This document shows, piece after piece, positions 5,767-7,070 of a stretch of 7,070 bases of DNA. The stretch is taken from the NCBI GenBank assembly GCA_009835515.1, contig VXXH01000172.1, positions 1 to 7,070 of the forward strand, read 5' to 3'. The stretch's first letter is position 1, and each line of letters starts with the position of its first letter. Source of the stretch: Candidatus Poribacteria bacterium. Its GTDB lineage: Bacteria; Poribacteria; WGA-4E; WGA-3G. The notes beneath the pieces were generated by a model. That model was not told where the DNA came from, ran no database searches, and was given only the letters and a program-made list of their open reading frames with translations. The translations under genes were made by a program, and so were the position numbers.

Positions 5767-7070
5767 GTCTTGTTGTTATTTTTTCGTACCTTGCTGTGGT
5801 GTTGATTCTCGGTGTTTTGAGTCATAAACTTTTCCGAAATACTGGAGAAGACTACTTCGTCGCGAGCCGGACCATCAATTGGTTTATCCTGTTGATGACG
5901 CTTTTCGGTACGAATATGACAGCGTTCTCGATTCTCGGTGCATCCGGTGAAGCCTATCACAGAGGTATCGGTGTCTTTGCACTGATGGCTTCTTCTTCTG
6001 CGATCGTTGTACCGTGTGTGTTCCTCTTTATTGGGACCCGCTTATGGCGAATTGGAAAACGATTCGGCTATGTAACACAAGCGCAGTACTTCCGAGACCG
6101 CTGGGAGTCCGATGGCATAGGACTATTGCTCTTCATTTTATTTGTGTTGCTGCTCATACCGTATCTACTGATCGGTGTAATGGGCGGCGGAGGGACATTG
6201 GCGACCCTCACAGATGGCAAAATTCCACAATGGGCTGGCGGTTTACTCATCTGTGCTGTTGTGCTCTGCTATGTTACCTACAGCGGGATGCGAGGTACGG
6301 CTTGGGTGAATACCTTCCAGACACTCGTTTTCATGACACTCGGAGGCATCACCTTCTTTGTTATCACGCATCGAATGGGCGGTTTTGCAAACGCTATTTC
6401 TAAAGTTGACACGGGGTTGCTGATGCAGGCGGAGCATATTAAACCCTTAGAACTATTGACATATATCTGTATTCCGCTCTGTGTCGGTATGTTCCCACAT
6501 ATCTTCTCACATTTTTTAACCGCAAAAGATGTCGGAACCTTCCGTTATGCAATTATCCTGTATCCATTGTGTATCGCAATTGTGTGGATTCCGAGCGTGC
6601 TGCTCGGAATATTAGGAAATGTAGATGTTCCGGGCTTAAAGGGATCGCAAGCAAACAATGTGCTGATTCAGATGATCGGTATGCACGCGCCCGGTGTGTT
6701 AGCGGGGTTTTTAGGCGCAGGTGTCTTCGCGGCGATTATGTCGTCGCTCGACTCACAATCACTCGCTATTGGGAGCATGTTCACACATGATATTATTGGG
6801 CATTATCGTCGGGAGGCGTTTTCCGAGAAACAGCGGGTATGGGTCGGACGGCTGTTTGTCAGCGGTGTGCTTTGTATCACCTATCTAATCTCTCTCATTG
6901 CGACACCGAGCATTTTTAGGCTCGCGATCTGGTCATTCACAGGGTTTTCGGGGCTTTTTCCGATTGTGGTAGCGGCACTGTTCTGGCGGCGGAGTACAAA
7001 AAGCGGAGTATTCGCCGCGATTATAAGCGTTATTCTGTTATGGCTCTATTTCTTTCTCCGCAACTGGCAG
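5763..7070 (+). CDS. Sodium:solute symporter (SSS family), 3' end beyond the window
   Basis: Inner-membrane Na+-coupled secondary transporter, expected to have the LeuT fold. There are 436 residues up to the window edge with no stop codon; family members usually have about 450-550, so only the C-terminus is missing. Visible features: an N-terminal helix; GEDYFVASRTINW (residues 29-41), matching the common DYF-x-A-x-R element after the first helix; GTNMTAFSILGASG in the next helix, where the broken first core helix lies; SGMRGTAW (174-181), part of the SSS signature region followed by NTFQ; and MSSLDSQ (326-332), whose paired serines S327 and S328 correspond to the Na2-site residues of vSGLT-type transporters. 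The start ATG overlaps the DUF3311 stop (ATGA), with AAAGGA at 5745-5750 as a possible ribosome binding site. The substrate cannot be assigned; relatives carry sugars, proline, pantothenate, acetate and other organic solutes. Confidence 0.94.
   Translation, partial: MSLVVIFSYLAVVLILGVLSHKLFRNTGEDYFVASRTINWFILLMTLFGTNMTAFSILGASGEAYHRGIGVFALMASSSAIVVPCVFLFIGTRLWRIGKRFGYVTQAQYFRDRWESDGIGLLLFILFVLLLIPYLLIGVMGGGGTLATLTDGKIPQWAGGLLICAVVLCYVTYSGMRGTAWVNTFQTLVFMTLGGITFFVITHRMGGFANAISKVDTGLLMQAEHIKPLELLTYICIPLCVGMFPHIFSHFLTAKDVGTFRYAIILYPLCIAIVWIPSVLLGILGNVDVPGLKGSQANNVLIQMIGMHAPGVLAGFLGAGVFAAIMSSLDSQSLAIGSMFTHDIIGHYRREAFSEKQRVWVGRLFVSGVLCITYLISLIATPSIFRLAIWSFTGFSGLFPIVVAALFWRRSTKSGVFAAIISVILLWLYFFLRNWQ

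Noticed and set aside
6014..6403. Plus-strand open frame of 129 codons in another frame of the SSS gene
   Set aside because: The SSS frame runs unbroken from 5763 to 7070 with clear family motifs; this alternative frame is rich in Cys, Arg and His with no domain.
7050..7070. Possible truncation of the SSS gene as a pseudogene
   Set aside because: The frame is intact to the last base, so the missing C-terminus is caused by the window edge and not by a mutation.

Overview
The window is a plain bacterial chromosomal stretch, all of it coded on the + strand, with six genes: a phytanoyl-CoA dioxygenase-like (PhyH) oxygenase, a cytochrome bd-type quinol oxidase pair (cydA, cydB), and a tightly overlapping transporter run made of a fused TRAP permease, a DUF3311 small membrane protein and a sodium:solute symporter cut by the window end. 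I see no RNA gene, CRISPR array, insertion sequence, phage gene or origin. The organism is a bacterium that uses oxygen (bd oxidase), has Shine-Dalgarno-led genes and mid-range GC. A free-standing PhyH-family oxygenase together with TRAP and SSS transporters recalls uncultured marine or sponge-associated lineages such as Candidatus Poribacteria. That is an inference from gene style only; no marker gene is present to prove it.

Layout. Positions 1-78 are non-coding and end in a good ribosome binding site. Positions 79-903 encode the PhyH-like Fe(II)/2-oxoglutarate oxygenase. After 82 non-coding bases comes the cyd operon: cydA (986-2296) and, 12 bases later, cydB (2309-3349). Together they form a membrane quinol:O2 oxidoreductase of the short-Q-loop type, also called cyanide-insensitive oxidase-like. 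No cydX-type small subunit and no cydCD assembly genes are seen here.

Positions 3350-3521 form the largest gap (172 bases). It holds an AT-rich 8-bp inverted repeat and a weak promoter-like pair of hexamers, and probably separates the cyd operon from the transporter operon. That operon starts with a TTG-initiated TRAP 4TM/12TM fused permease (3522-5582). Its last 17 bases overlap the start of the DUF3311 gene (5566-5766), which overlaps the SSS symporter (5763 to beyond 7070) by an ATGA junction. DUF3311 and SSS genes are a known pair. Two unrelated secondary transporters in one translationally coupled unit is the most notable arrangement here. The substrates cannot be told from sequence, and no TRAP substrate-binding protein gene lies in the window.

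I found no convincing previously undescribed system. The findings below are modest points about gene arrangement, start sites and small intergenic signals.
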